Made by a program: the position numbers and the translations under genes. 64,000 nucleotides of DNA from Misgurnus anguillicaudatus (taxonomy: Eukaryota > Chordata > Actinopteri > Cypriniformes > Cobitidae): assembly GCF_027580225.2 (NCBI RefSeq), contig NC_073351.2:9776501-9840500 (forward strand). Reading direction: 5' to 3'. A model generated the notes under the pieces. It was not told where the DNA came from. It saw nothing but the letters and a program-made list of their open reading frames with translations, and ran no database searches. Position 1 is the first letter of the stretch. Each line of letters begins with the position of its first letter. This document shows, one piece after another, positions 37,935-49,800 of the stretch.

Positions 37935-39630
37935 GCTCCCATAACACAAGCTGTTTCAGCATATCTGATGTTAATTTTGAGTAGTATTTGATAGAGTAGT
38001 ATTTGAGTAGTATACCTATTTGAGTAGTACTACATTCTTCATATCTCCGAAGAGTTTTTTATTTTTAGTAGACAGATCAGCTCTAGCGATTGTTTCCAGA
38101 AACACACGGAAACATTTGGGAGGAGGAGTCACGAGCCAAGCAAAACTGTATACAACACTGGATAACTTATGATTCACTACATGTTAGTTTCATTTACATT
38201 ATATGCACTTACGCGCCGGTTTCCAAACATAACACAGAAGTCTTACTTACCGCCTGCAACTCATGACCCGGTTGGGACTCTTCAACAAAATCCAGTGTTA
38301 AACAAACACACACACAAACTCCACGTTTACCCTGGATAAACAAACTACATCTATTGTTTTCATAAGGCTGGCTTTCTTCTCCTTACATCTAAAAACACAC
38401 GTCTTCTTTCGTGCCATTTTTGAGTTTGATATGAAACAAAGCTGTCGCGTGAAGTGATGCCTGTGACTTCTAGCGTAATCGGTTCCCGCTCTCCCGCTGA
38501 TTGACGTGTGGGCGTGCTTTTCCAGGGGAAGTGCCCATAAAAGAAATGATAGGTAAGGTCCACCTGTGCTACGTAAGATGTACCCATGTCCGAAAAAATA
38601 TTTCCCAGACTTGTACAAACCCTAGTGAAGTGCAAGTTTGTCAATATGGGGCTGTTTACACTTGGTATTAAGATGTGTTTTCGTCGATCGGATCACAAGT
38701 GGACGAGAGAGACACATTACGTTTACGCCTGGTATTTAAATCCGTCTCTTTTGTCCACTTTCGACCGCTTCTGTCCTTAATACTGTGAGGGGGTGGTCTG
38801 TCGTGACGGTGGGTGAGTCCCTCTCCTGTCATAAACACGAGCGGGAGTAATGACAAGTTCATATGGATGCAAACTAATATTATCCCTGCTGAAAAAAACA
38901 GCATCAAACCAGCATGGGAATTATGCTGGTCTATGCTGGTTTAGCTGGTGGTCCCAGCATACCAGCACCAAAACACAACATATGCTGGTATGACCAGCAT
39001 GGGATGCTGGTACTAATGCTGGTTTAGCTGGTGCTGATGCTGGTGCTGATGCTGGTTTGATGCTGGTTAAGCTGGTGTTCACTAGCAAACCAGCACCAAA
39101 ACACAACATATGCTGGTCTTGCTTGGTATGCTGTTTTTTTTCAGCATGGATGTCAGAGTCCACTGGTTTTAATGTAAGTAAACATGCAGCACAGTATTTT
39201 CTACATGTATATGTTAGAGCTTTCTCTGAATTTTCTCTGAAATTTTTTCACACAACTTTCACACGCTTGCAAAATGAAACTGTGGAGATCAGCTGCTTTA
39301 GTTTTATCAATGAAAGGCTAAAAATAGTGCTGTTCACCGTGTGTTTGCACCAAAAGTCAGAAAAGACGTAAAACATTGTGCTCCGTACCTCAGATTAGAT
39401 AAATGGGCGGAGAGGAGGCGGTCGCGTGTGGCTGTTCAAACACATTCAACCACATGTGCGTTTACACTACAAAAGCAATCCGATCGAAAGGGGTTTTGAC
39501 CACCTCTGAATGTGGTTGAAAGTGGGTGAAAGTGGACGAGCTCAAAACTTTTTGAACACTGTTTACACCTGGCATTAACGTATGTTTAAGCATGAGGAAT
39601 CCAACTCTGAAACTGTGTTAAGAAGTCAAA
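37935..39630. repeat. Dispersed repeat, copy 2 of 2, with a nested insertion
   Basis: Collinear with 1010-1810; homology runs to about 38645 and resumes at about 39585 (AACTCTGAAACTGTGTTAAG). The intervening ~940 bases begin near CTGTTTACACTTGGTATTAA and end near CTGTTTACACCTGGCATTAA, so the insertion is bounded by direct, not inverted, repeats. Confidence 0.6.
38887..39146. mobile_element. TGCTGGT-rich palindromic MITE
   Basis: Ends TGCTGAAAAAAACAGCAT and ATGCTGTTTTTTTTCAGCA are inverted. The interior is built of ATGCTGGT/ACCAGCAT units in both orientations, twice containing CCAAAACACAACATATGCTG. Confidence 0.8.
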
Positions 39631-39639
39631 TGCACGAAA

Positions 39640-41575
39640 TACCGTATAAGGAGACTTTTCAGCAGCTTCTCCAACAATGCATATTCAACTGATTCCTTGG
39701 GAAATGCATTAGAAAAGAATCCCTTAAACACACTGTCACACACATGCACTCTTGCTATCCCTATTCTTTATGTCCCATCATCCAGTCCAATCTCATCTGT
39801 CACACCATCTGTCCATCCGTAGAAGCGTGGTTCTCCCGATATATGCTTTCCTTCTTGACTCTCCATTTGACATGCCTTCCACCACTGTATGGTTGTGACA
39901 ACACTTAAAGTTGGAGCGAGTTTCTCTGTCTACTGTGGGAAGATTGTTGTTGTCAGTGACCGGCAACACTGCTATTACAGACCACAGCACATCTGTCCAG
40001 GTTGGGCCATTTGAAAGCGTCAGTAATATTTTCAACAAAATAATAATGTTTTAGCCAGCAGTGTCTTGTGTGTAACTGCGACAACGCACTTGGGTTTGAT
40101 GAAAACGTCTATAAAAATGCACTCTGTGGTTCAGGTTGCATAAGAAAAGCTGAGTGGATTTTTATCATTTTGTGTATATGTGTACAGTAAGTGTACTCAC
40201 CTTAACAGAAAATATTGATATTGCTCAAGGTCCAAAAAGCGACCAAGTGCAAAAAACAGAACAATGTTGACAGGTTTGGTACAAGCAAGAGCTTGGATCT
40301 TTGAAGAGCATTAACCATGCTGGAGGTCAAAGCTTTCATTGTGTTAAGTGGTTATGACATGGGTCATTATGGACATTGAGCTATTCATTGGCTGTTGGTA
40401 CTTGTGGCATTACAAAAGCACAAGGTGGTACTTAACTACACAAAACAGTGAACAGCAAAGTAACTATTTTTCTTTGAAATTCATGTTAATACCCATGGTG
40501 GAGAACAGCATCACACAAGCAGAATGAAGGACAATAACATATTACTTGTGTCCAGGGCCTGAAATTAACACCCGAACACGCGTGCCAAATGCGGGTGGAT
40601 TTTGCAATTGGCGGGTAACACTATCAATCTATCAGTGATGCGCGGGTCAATGTATAAACAACCTACTCCGGATCGACATTTTCAACTAACCCGCCCGCAA
40701 TTGTTCAAAATAGTTTTTAAACCAGACCGATTGACCGCGGCCCGAATATCATTAAAATATTTTTGGGTAACCGGCACCCACTCATTTCTTATCAACCTGC
40801 GCATTTCACTGATGCAAACTGAGTGATTCATTGAGAGGATGCGACTGCTTTTTCGCAACGTTCATGCGATTGGAAAGAAGATGAGGCACTTCTCTGACTA
40901 CGTTTGGATGTGTGAGTAAGTATTAAACTGTTGGTGAGATGGGATGAGAACGCAATGCTGACATTGTCTACAGTACAATCGCAGTTGCACAGATGTGTAG
41001 TGCTGCTGTGACAGATCAGAACCCTTGATGTGTAAACTTTAGAGAGAGTTGCGCTACTGTGTCTTATACTGTAGTACATTAATATACATTTTGCGAATAG
41101 AGTAATGAAAAACAACGTATGTGGGCCGTTTATGTGCGCAGTTTGTGCCCCCTCCGTCTCTGTGTGCGCGCACGGGTTTAAGGGCACTCAATAGGGGACA
41201 TCGGTGTTCCTAAAAGCAAGCGTACATAAAATCTTTCTGCTCTTGACAGGGCACATATAAACAAAATGATCTCAACAGTATTCTTTTTCTAATAAAACAT
41301 TTCTTTGTGTCTTAAGTGTATGTACAGAGAGAGTCAAAAACCAGTCTGTGCTGGTCTTAAAGAGACAGTAACCTCAATTAACCTACTTGAGTCTGTGTAA
41401 TTAATGATGTAAATGTCTCAATTTCTTTAGGATACTTGGAAAATATTAGGATTTTTGGAAAATAAATTGAATTGGCCGCAACAGGTTGATACATTGGAAT
41501 GAGGTAGACACACTGCCGTTCCAAGATAATTGAATGCATTCACAATTTAATGTTACATTTTCTTTCTCTATATAC
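39640..41575. other. Non-coding stretch with a repeat fragment
   Basis: 40555-40800 (GGGCCTGAAATTAACACCCG and GCGGGT motifs) looks like part of a hAT-like element. No exon found elsewhere. Confidence 0.45.
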
Positions 41576-41578
41576 ATT

Positions 41579-41849
41579 TATATATGAAGAGTTTCGTTGC
41601 AAAACGAGATAAATACATTTTTTGACATTTTTGTCAAAACATGTTTATTTTTATGTTATCATGTTGTTATTTTGTTTTATGGTGCTTCTCATACTTCTTA
41701 GCTGTTTTTTTAAGTTATGAAGGTTTAAATCAAAACAAACCAACTGCAGTTGAATTGAAATTAATTGGAATGCATAACCAAAAAACGAGATTTCTGAACA
41801 ATTAAAAAACGGTGGTTATCTCGTTTTGCAACAAAACTCTTCATATATA
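41579..41849. mobile_element. GAAGAGTTT family MITE, short form
   Basis: TATATATGAAGAGTTTCGTT at the left is matched by AACAAAACTCTTCATATATA inverted; the pairing extends through GCAAAACGAGATAA. Confidence 0.78.
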
Positions 41850-42158
41850 TTGTATACATTTCTTGAATTGTACATATTTGTCTAAACTAAGATTTTTTAC
41901 TTTAAAATTGATGATTATTTTGATAAAAACATGTAAATACAATTATATTATAATTTATATAACTTCAATCTAAGTGACATTCAAAATCTCAATACATCAG
42001 TTGATTTGAGATAAAATTATTTACTTTTATTTCTGAAGTTTAAAGTGCGTATGTTAAAGTTACATATTTTGTAAGATAAATACATAACATTGTATGAAAA
42101 TACCATACAAAAATGAAATGCAAAAGTAAAAAATTTGAAACTGAGTGCATCAATTTAG

Positions 42159-42656
42159 CAGTCCTTCCAGAAAAAAGCTGAGTTTTTTTGTGATTGTTGG
42201 GGGCAAAAATCCTCGATTTTGCGGCACGTTTTCTTAAAAAAATGCGATGGAATATGCGGGATATTTATGCAATTTATGCGATGGAATTGCGGGAATTTGC
42301 GAAAATTGCGGAACTTGCAAAAACTGTGGAAACTTGCAAAAGCTGCAATGATGTTCACTTCACATAATCACGTCACTTCATAACGTTCCCATGGCAATAG
42401 AGGACACGGCTGCGCTTTTGGGAAGTAAATGCAACATTTTTCAACTTTCTGCTAATATATATGTGACTTTTTGCTACGAAAATGCGGAGATTATGAAATC
42501 ATGCAAGCCCCGCATATTTTGTGTGCGGAAATATGTAATTAATGCGGCGAAAGTGCGTCGTATTTGGAAAAATGCAGCCCCGCATAAATATGCTGACTTT
42601 GGCTGATTATGCAATATATCGCGCGATCGCACAATTGCGTTTTTCTGGAGGGACTG
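42159..42656. mobile_element. hAT-like MITE, CAGTCC(C/T)TCCAGAAAAA family
   Basis: Starts CAGTCCTTCCAGAAAAA and ends TTTTTCTGGAGGGACTG, flanked by ATTTAG on both sides (42153-42158, 42657-42662). The flank is 6 rather than 8 bases. AATGCGG units recur inside. Confidence 0.72.
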
Positions 42657-42662
42657 ATTTAG

Positions 42663-44292
42663 TAAAAAAAAAAAGGTGACAATTCTCAAAATCCCATTTT
42701 TCAACAACGCTTCATATTACATATCCAGAGGAAGTCGTCTGGTAGGCTCTATGTTGGCTTAGTGCAGAGTATGCTGGTATTTACTAAAAGCAGTCACAAG
42801 TTGGTGTGTTTTCTGTAGTTTTGTATTTCAATTTATCATCATCATGGTAAATTATTATGATAGGGGTGGTTTCACAAACTCCAGCCTGTCAGGACATCGA
42901 GTCTTTAGGTTTCCCAAAAAGAACAAGGATGGCGCTATCTTCCATGCCTGGGTGCCTTTAGTGCAGGTGAACAAAAGTGATTTCACATCTGCATGTGGTG
43001 TGTAGCGTTCACGTTAGATCAGAGGATTGTCATCTCGGTGATATGATGGAATTGAACATGGGATGCCGAAGCAAGAAAATTTTTCCTTTCACATAAAATA
43101 GTGTTTAATTTCAAATTTTACTCTCGGAATGCAGTCCCATGCAAAGCATGCTAGGAAGTCCACTGCCTAGTAGTTATGTCAACCAAAATCATTCATGTAG
43201 TTTCAACACAAAATGATTAAGTTAATTTCCTTCTTACAAATTTGAGTGAATAATACATGATAAGATTAAGTTGAATTTACTCAATAATGTATTCATTTAG
43301 ATTTACGCAAATTACTCACATTATGATGTTATTTTACCTTAAAAAAAACAAGATTTTAAATGTTTTAATATGGTTTACTCATTTTATTTCGTTAAATCTA
43401 CTAAGGCACATAATCATTTTTTCCAGTGTAAAATACACTGAAGTGGCCTTAGGAATATCAATGCATTAATTTCACTCCATTGTAAAGCCTCCAAAAGGCA
43501 TTCGCATCAGTGCCCGCTAACACAAACATATTGATATTTTTAAACCGAACTAACACATGATTAATGCAATAAACTTATAACTCTAGTCCTCGGGTGAGTA
43601 AATGCAGATGGAAACCAATCTGAAAACACCCTCAAATTATTTTCCAGATCAATATGCTTTTATTTAGCAGGTGTATTTAGATTAAAATTGGTTTTTAGAA
43701 TCCAGTTTTTAGCCATTATCTGTTCTCTAATTCTTCTATTGTAATTAATCTCAAACGGTCCAAAGGCAACGGTCAATCGATACTGCTCTGCCTGATCTTT
43801 CTGCTAAAGTTTATTCAAACCCATCTGACTTAAACCAACACAAGCAGGTATGAACCAGCAGCCATCAGTTCTGAGGTGAATACAGCAGCTCTTCTGTATC
43901 CGTGCATTAGGAGGGAACTCATCAGATTAGCTCGTGGAGCAACACAGCGATCGGGGTGTGCTGATAAACCACCTCTTTTTCTCATCATCTCTCTTTCTTC
44001 AGTTTTTTGTGTCTGAATGAGAGAGGAGGGGAGTTGGCCGTGAGTGTAATCGTGCTCACAGTGTACTAATGATTTCCTGCATCATCCCATACTGTATGTA
44101 ATGAGATGTGAGATAACCTGTGTTAGCAATTAGTTGTGTATACATTTAATATTATTTTCATATCTTATCTTGACATGAGCTGAAATGCTAAAAGGCTTTA
44201 GCAGTCACAGACGACATTCACAGCACACGTGGAGAACAATGATTACCTGAGGTACAAGAGAGACAAACATCAAGTGCAATTAATAACGTAGC
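42663..44292. other. Non-coding stretch with a decayed palindromic repeat
   Basis: 43180-43440 has TTAAGTTGAATTTACTCA-type units resembling decayed CACTGTAAAA MITEs. Nothing else recognised. Confidence 0.4.
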
Positions 44293-44740
44293 CAGAGTTG
44301 TATAATACTTAAGTATTTTAGTTACATTTTCCAAGCATCTATGCTTTATCAGAGTGTTTGTCTTGGGGAAAAAAATTACTTTCCTTTACTAAAAAATGTT
44401 CACTACATTCTAAAGCATAAAATCATACTGTGTATTCATTATATATTGCATATTAAAATTGATTTAATGCCTAATTACATAAAAATTGTGTACTTTTACT
44501 TTTCTTGAGTAAAAGTACGAAAAAAAATTGACTTGAGTAAAAGTTTACTAGATGTTTAATGTACTTAAATATTAAATATAAACCAAAAACTTGAAATTAT
44601 GAAATGTAGTGGAGTAAAAATTATGATAATATGTTTTGGAATGTTTGTTTTCCAAAGAAAAACACTAATTAAATACGAATAATTGAAAATTTACTTTTAT
44701 GTAGAAAGTTTTAAAAATACTTAAGTACTATACAACTCTG
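44293..44740. mobile_element. hAT-type MITE
   Basis: Exact 8-base duplication AACGTAGC at 44285-44292 and 44741-44748. Ends CAGAGTTGTATA and TATACAACTCTG; TACTTAAGTA lies inside both ends. Confidence 0.93.
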
Positions 44741-44748
44741 AACGTAGC

Positions 44749-45330
44749 CAAAGTGAATGTGACATTTATTACAGTGGGTCTGTGTGACATTTAAGCTTTG
44801 TCATATTTTGTTATTTCTGCTTACTTTCTATTGATATATTGATTATATATTTGATTATGTAATAAATATTGATTCTTTTATATTTTTTATTAAAAAAATA
44901 TGTACAACTTTTTTACTCATTAACACTGTACAATACAGTTGTATTAGTAAACATGAGTAAATGCATTAACTAACATGAACAAACAATATAGTTTTTAGCA
45001 TGTATTAATTCTTGGTAGTCAATGTCAATACAGATATTCATGTTAGTTCATGGTGTATTAAGTAAGGAATAATGTATAGGCAGCCTGTTGTTATTGCAGG
45101 AATAAGCCTCGACAGTGTGATCAGGACCCAACACAAAGTGTCATTATCCCACTTAAGACACGGATATTTACCTAAGTAAGGTAAGGAACATTAAAAACTG
45201 ATTTGAAATATTTTATTAGCTCATTTTAAACGAAAGCAGATCTGCAAAAACCACCAACAAACCAATAATCCAGAATGCATGATTATATGGTGTCATGGCT
45301 TTGCACTCAAAGTGTCTTTATGATGAAAGT
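44749..45330. other. Non-coding AT-rich stretch
   Basis: Nothing recognised. It separates the hAT MITE from the ISL2EU-like element. Confidence 0.45.
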
Positions 45331-45413
45331 CAATAGGGAATGTTAATGTACGTCACCGCAGTGTTGCATTATGGGACGTGGGCGCCATGTTTAGAGGCAC
45401 CGCCGACCGCTAT

Positions 45414-45713
45414 GCCATTTAATTGTGGGCATGTTAAGCTAAAACTAGGTAAAATTGAAGAAGAACGGAAGAAATCGAGAAGTTGAAAGAAAAAGAGAAG
45501 GGACCCTATCGGGAGAACTTAAATGCTACTGCCAAAAAACTTTATTTGGACAAATAAACAACATAGATCCATATGATTTAGCAGCCCAAGACTGGATTAC
45601 GGATCCAGACGCACTACCTCCGCTTACATATCTGGTCAATTACCTTGTTTTTGCAGGACTTTATTTACACTTTGCAGGAGTTTAAGAGCTATAAATCCCT
45701 TCAAGCTTATAGT
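45414..45713 (+). pseudogene. Remnant of the YqaJ-type transposon protein, N-terminal part
   Basis: A start MPFNCGH at 45414, then segments in changing frames: GPYRENLNATAKKLYLD, INNIDPYDLAAQDW, ITDPDALPPLTYLVNYLVF, and after another shift YTLQEFKSYKSLQAYS. Transposon-derived fish proteins with a C-terminal YqaJ nuclease domain begin with a similar D-P-Y / P-P-x-T / N-Y-L-V-F / K-A-Y-K-S-L-E-A-Y arrangement (from memory, no search was run). At least three frame breaks mean no protein is made. The segment ends near a plausible GT donor, suggesting a former first coding exon; the nuclease core is missing. Confidence 0.45.
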
Positions 45714-46146
45714 AAGGTGACACTTCTTCTTTTGGAGTCTTATGGTTGGCAAACCAGCTATTTACTGACAATGTGTTAATACCTACGTATCTTAATGATT
45801 CTATAAAAAAATGTCTCCGTTGTATTCTGTGCGATGAATCAACACATGTTCATAAGATGGCACTTCTGTTTTGGCCAAGTTATTAAAACAAACAAAATGC
45901 TAAATATTAAGCTAACGTTATGTTATTTAAAGAGTCACAAGCAGTGGGTTTGAGCAGTTGCATTTAATAAAAAATATGTGTTACAATCGTCAAAATTGTC
46001 TAAATATTTATTTTTATAACTCATGTGTTTAGGGTGATCAGAAATGAATGAATAAATCAATCAATAACTTACATTTGCAAGTTAGTTTGACAGTGTTAGC
46101 ATAAAAACAAGACAATTTTAGTGGTTCTGCTTTTATTAATCACAAA

Positions 46147-46320
46147 TTACTGAATGACTGAAAATGCAGCGAATACACTCTCGCTGATGTTTTTCTCCTG
46201 ATTGCAGCAGGCAAACCACGCGATCCGGCGTCTTTTCGTCAGCTCCTGCACCGGCTTCCTTTGTTTTTTCCACAAATAAAAGCTGGAAAAACGTATTTTG
46301 TTGTTCAGTTTCCTCCCTGA
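46147..46320 (-). pseudogene. Remnant resembling the middle of a THAP DNA-binding domain
   Basis: The minus strand reads QELTKRRRIAWFACCNQEKN and then ISESVFAAFSV before a stop. This resembles the R-x-x-x-W-x-x-x-x-x-R-x-x stretch of THAP domains, which open several transposases. The zinc-binding cysteines that should precede it and the C-x-x-H after it are not seen. It points inward from the right end of the 45331-46512 element, opposite the YqaJ-like remnant, and that placement is the main support. Confidence 0.28.
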
Positions 46321-46738
46321 ACGATCGCGTGACCTGCTTGATCCAGCAGTACTGACCAAACATATCAAAGTTTATTAAAATCTCGACAGAAAAAAACAAA
46401 AACAACCTCCAACACATGAACTCAATTACAGCGGGATAGGACGCGTGCCTGCAAATATGGCGGATTACCCATAATGCAACACCGCGTGACGTCAACTCCA
46501 CATTCCCTATTGGGCAAAAACAGCGATGAACAGTACATTTTTTTAAATCTGATGTTGCAGAAAAACTAAAAATGCATCAAATACAATGTTTTTAATCTTT
46601 GACGTGGCCAAGACTGTGAACAGGGTAAAAAATTCAGTCCACAATCAGAAAGTTCTCTTTAATTTAAAACCTGACCTATTTTTATTTTTTTAATAACTCT
46701 TATCTGACATGAACAAGTTAAGTATAAAGCTAAACGTA

Positions 46739-46744
46739 TTTATT
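46739..46744 (-). terminator. treh: Polyadenylation signal of treh
   Basis: AATAAA on the minus strand, 133 bases downstream of the treh TGA. It is the first canonical signal I find after the stop, implying a short 3' UTR of about 150-160 bases. Confidence 0.6.
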
Positions 46745-46876
46745 CTGCAAATAAAAGGCAACAAGACAATAGATGTAAGAAAGACATTGATTCAGTTGAA
46801 TCTGCTGCTTCTCTTTAATTGAGATTGAGATCTCTCATGTTCTCTCAATGGGCCTTCCAAGCAGAACAGGAGCTTT

Positions 46877-49800
46877 TCAAAGCAGAGTTGTTAAGATGGG
46901 ATAGATGAGTCCAGTCAGAACACCAGCAGCACTCAGGACACACCCTCCAGAGCTCAGCCTATCACCATACTGATTCAGCAGCTGAAGAGCGACGCCATTG
47001 GTCCATCCAAATCCCAACTATGACAAGGAATGAGAAACAAGAAACAATTTCTTTTTAATTGACGTCAACAATAACTCAATTACAAATAATTATACTCAAA
47101 CAACAGTATCTGCCAAAATAAATTGATGAACGAGAATTGATGCATATTTTACGACATGGCTAATTCGTATAAAGTTAATCATGTAAAAATGTACGATTAT
47201 CAGAAAAACAATATTATAAAACGGCCCGTTCTGGTTCTTCATTCTGATTGGTTGAAACGCGTTCTAAGGCGTGATTAAATAACCCCAAGGTTCAGAACGC
47301 ATTACATAAATATCACTGGGCCACTGTTGCTGCGTACTGATTTATGAAAATAAACACCACAGTCTTAAATCATATTTTTTACTTTCTACAATTGCACACT
47401 TAATGGATATATCCAGATAAATGTCAATAAATATTGTTGAGTCATCTCGTCAATAAAGAGAAAACGTTCTCTGAGGAGTTTCAATCTCAAATTCATACGT
47501 CCGCTATTATCCACTGGGTGGCAATCTTACCCAACTTAAACACTGACGCATTCACTCAACACTAAAAACAGCGTGTAAGTTTTGATGGCTCTGAATCTGA
47601 TCTCTTACAAAAGTTCTTCTCACACATGTAATTATCTGTGCTTTTAGCTGAAAATTTGAGAGGTGATAAGAGAACAAATGAAGGTTGGATGAAACTTTTT
47701 TTTTTAAGCGGATTGATATTTTATGTTTATTTAAAGAAGATCATTATTCTGTAAGGCATTAAACTAAAACTGTGTGGCAACTAAAAAATATGCTGACGGG
47801 GAAAGAGTTCAGCATATTTGATCATCACTTCAACAGTTCTATAGCACGATATAAATGTTAATGTATAAATTAGATGAATGTTGATTTTTTTTTCAAAATA
47901 AACACCACAGTCTTAATTCATATTTTCATTGTGTCTTTGCTGCGTCTGTGTTGTTTGTGAACTGCGCTTTGTTGCAGCCACACTTGATTCTGAGGATCTA
48001 CTTTGTTTGGCGGAAGAGTAATATTTGTACTAATATAATTACAACTTATTTGTGTTTTATTTTATGAAATCCTGCTATGCATATGAAGTAACCGTTTTAT
48101 AAAAGCAATAAGCCCCGCAAGCAGTGGGGTTACAGTGCATTTTATAACAGCTAAGCGGCGTTGTTAGGCACGACGCACTGTTTCTTGGGGATTATTGCTT
48201 TAACAAAGCCCCATCCCTAACCCCAACGGCACAGGTGTCAAGGTAAATCGCACAAAAATGTATGAAGTAATACTAATATGCCACCTTGTAAAATACGTAC
48301 CAATTGCCATGAGATTGCATTGTAATGACCGTCCAAATAACCATTACCCAGAAAACAAAGCCATGTATACTTCTTCTTTAGCTCACAATTTAAAAAGCAA
48401 AGATTACTCGCACACTAGTCTGATATAAAACCTTTTCATGATCCAACTTTTAAAATTTCCTCTGTGAACTAGAAATTTGATGATCTGGGCTTAAATTATT
48501 TTCTGTGGCTTCTCTATTGGTCCTCAGGGTCTCAGAGTAAATGAGATTCAACGTTTCAAGAATGCTTCTGCTGGCTTGAAGAACTCTAATTTACTCATAA
48601 TTCCTCCAGAGATTGAAACGTCTCAGGTGAACTGTACTCAGCTTGGAAGCAGAATTTGAATCTGGATATGTAAATATGAACAGAAAATTTATACCTGAAC
48701 TTCATATTCACCACCTCCTCCAGGCTTTCCATCACCGCTGACATCATACTGTAACATACATGGGTATATAAGGTGAGGAGGACGAGCGAGCAAGCCAGAG
48801 AGAGAGAGAGTTATGCTACGTACACACCAAACATGGAGCATCGCGTTCCTCGCCCTAGATTACTCGCAGGATTTAACTTTGTGTCATGCGAATTTTTCGC
48901 TCGAATTGAATATTTTCAACTTTGCAAAGATGCTTTTGAGTTAAATAGCACGTTTTTTCGCGGCAAATGTGCCGCCCATAACGCATCATGTGCATCGCCC
49001 CATGCTAGGACGCGTTTGATCACATCTTTGCATTGACTTTGTATGTAATCTACTCGCGCAAATTGTTGAACTTGCGTCTGGAGTGAACCCATAGTTAGGG
49101 TGAGGTAGTTATGTAACACAAAGGTAACATTTAAAAATCGCTGTCGGAGCAAAGTAGGTAAAGCATGCAGTATTTCTATTAAGTCAGTGTAAAGCATTGT
49201 TTCTAAACCTGGGGGTCCGGGCCCACTAGGGGGCCTCAACAAACTTCCAATGGGTACTTAAGATGACTTAAAGGGGACTTTTCCCAAGATTTTTTTAAGA
49301 TGTAAAATAAATCTTTCGTGTCCCCAGAGTACGTATGTAAAGTTTTGGTTCAAAAAACCATATAGATCATTTATTAAAGCATGTTAAAATTGACACTTTG
49401 TAGGCGTGAACAAAAATTTGCTGTTTTGGGTGTGTCCTTTAACATGCAAATGAGCTAATGAAATGCAAACACTGATTGCCATAATGATGGTTTGTCAATT
49501 ATTTTCTTTGTCTTTCCCTCTCTGCACATAAATGGCACTGGTGTGGTTGGATAGTGCAGATTAAGGGGCGGTATTATTATAATAAGATCCCCTTCTGACA
49601 TCACAAGGGGAGCCAAATCGCAACAACACTTCTTGCAGAGAATGGTTTACCAAAACTAAGTTACTGGATTGATCTTTTTCACATTTTTAGGGTTGATAGA
49701 AGCACTGAAAACCCAATTATAGCACTTAAACATGGAAAAACTCAGATTTTTGTGATATGTCCCCTTTAAAATAAAGAAATGTAACTAAAAGAGCATTAAA

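Larger units (their letters stand above)
45331..46512. mobile_element. Internally deleted DNA transposon, ISL2EU-like
   Basis: The ends are inverted: CAATAGGGAATG at the left and CATTCCCTATTG at the right. Homology of the two ends continues inward for about 45 bases and includes TGTTGCATTATGGG on both sides. Two broken gene remnants point inward, a YqaJ-type one from the left and a THAP-like one from the right. ISL2EU transposons carry a transposase gene and a YqaJ-type nuclease gene. At 1.2 kb this copy is far shorter than an autonomous one and cannot encode working proteins. Confidence 0.55.

Noticed and set aside
38298..38644. Two overlapping minus-strand open frames of about 100 codons
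   Set aside because: They fall in a dispersed repeat also present at 1010-1810, where the frames are not kept.
46136..46501. 121-codon minus-strand frame as an intact gene
   Set aside because: It starts inside the transposon end, lacks the THAP cysteines and has the better family match in another frame; treated as a relic.
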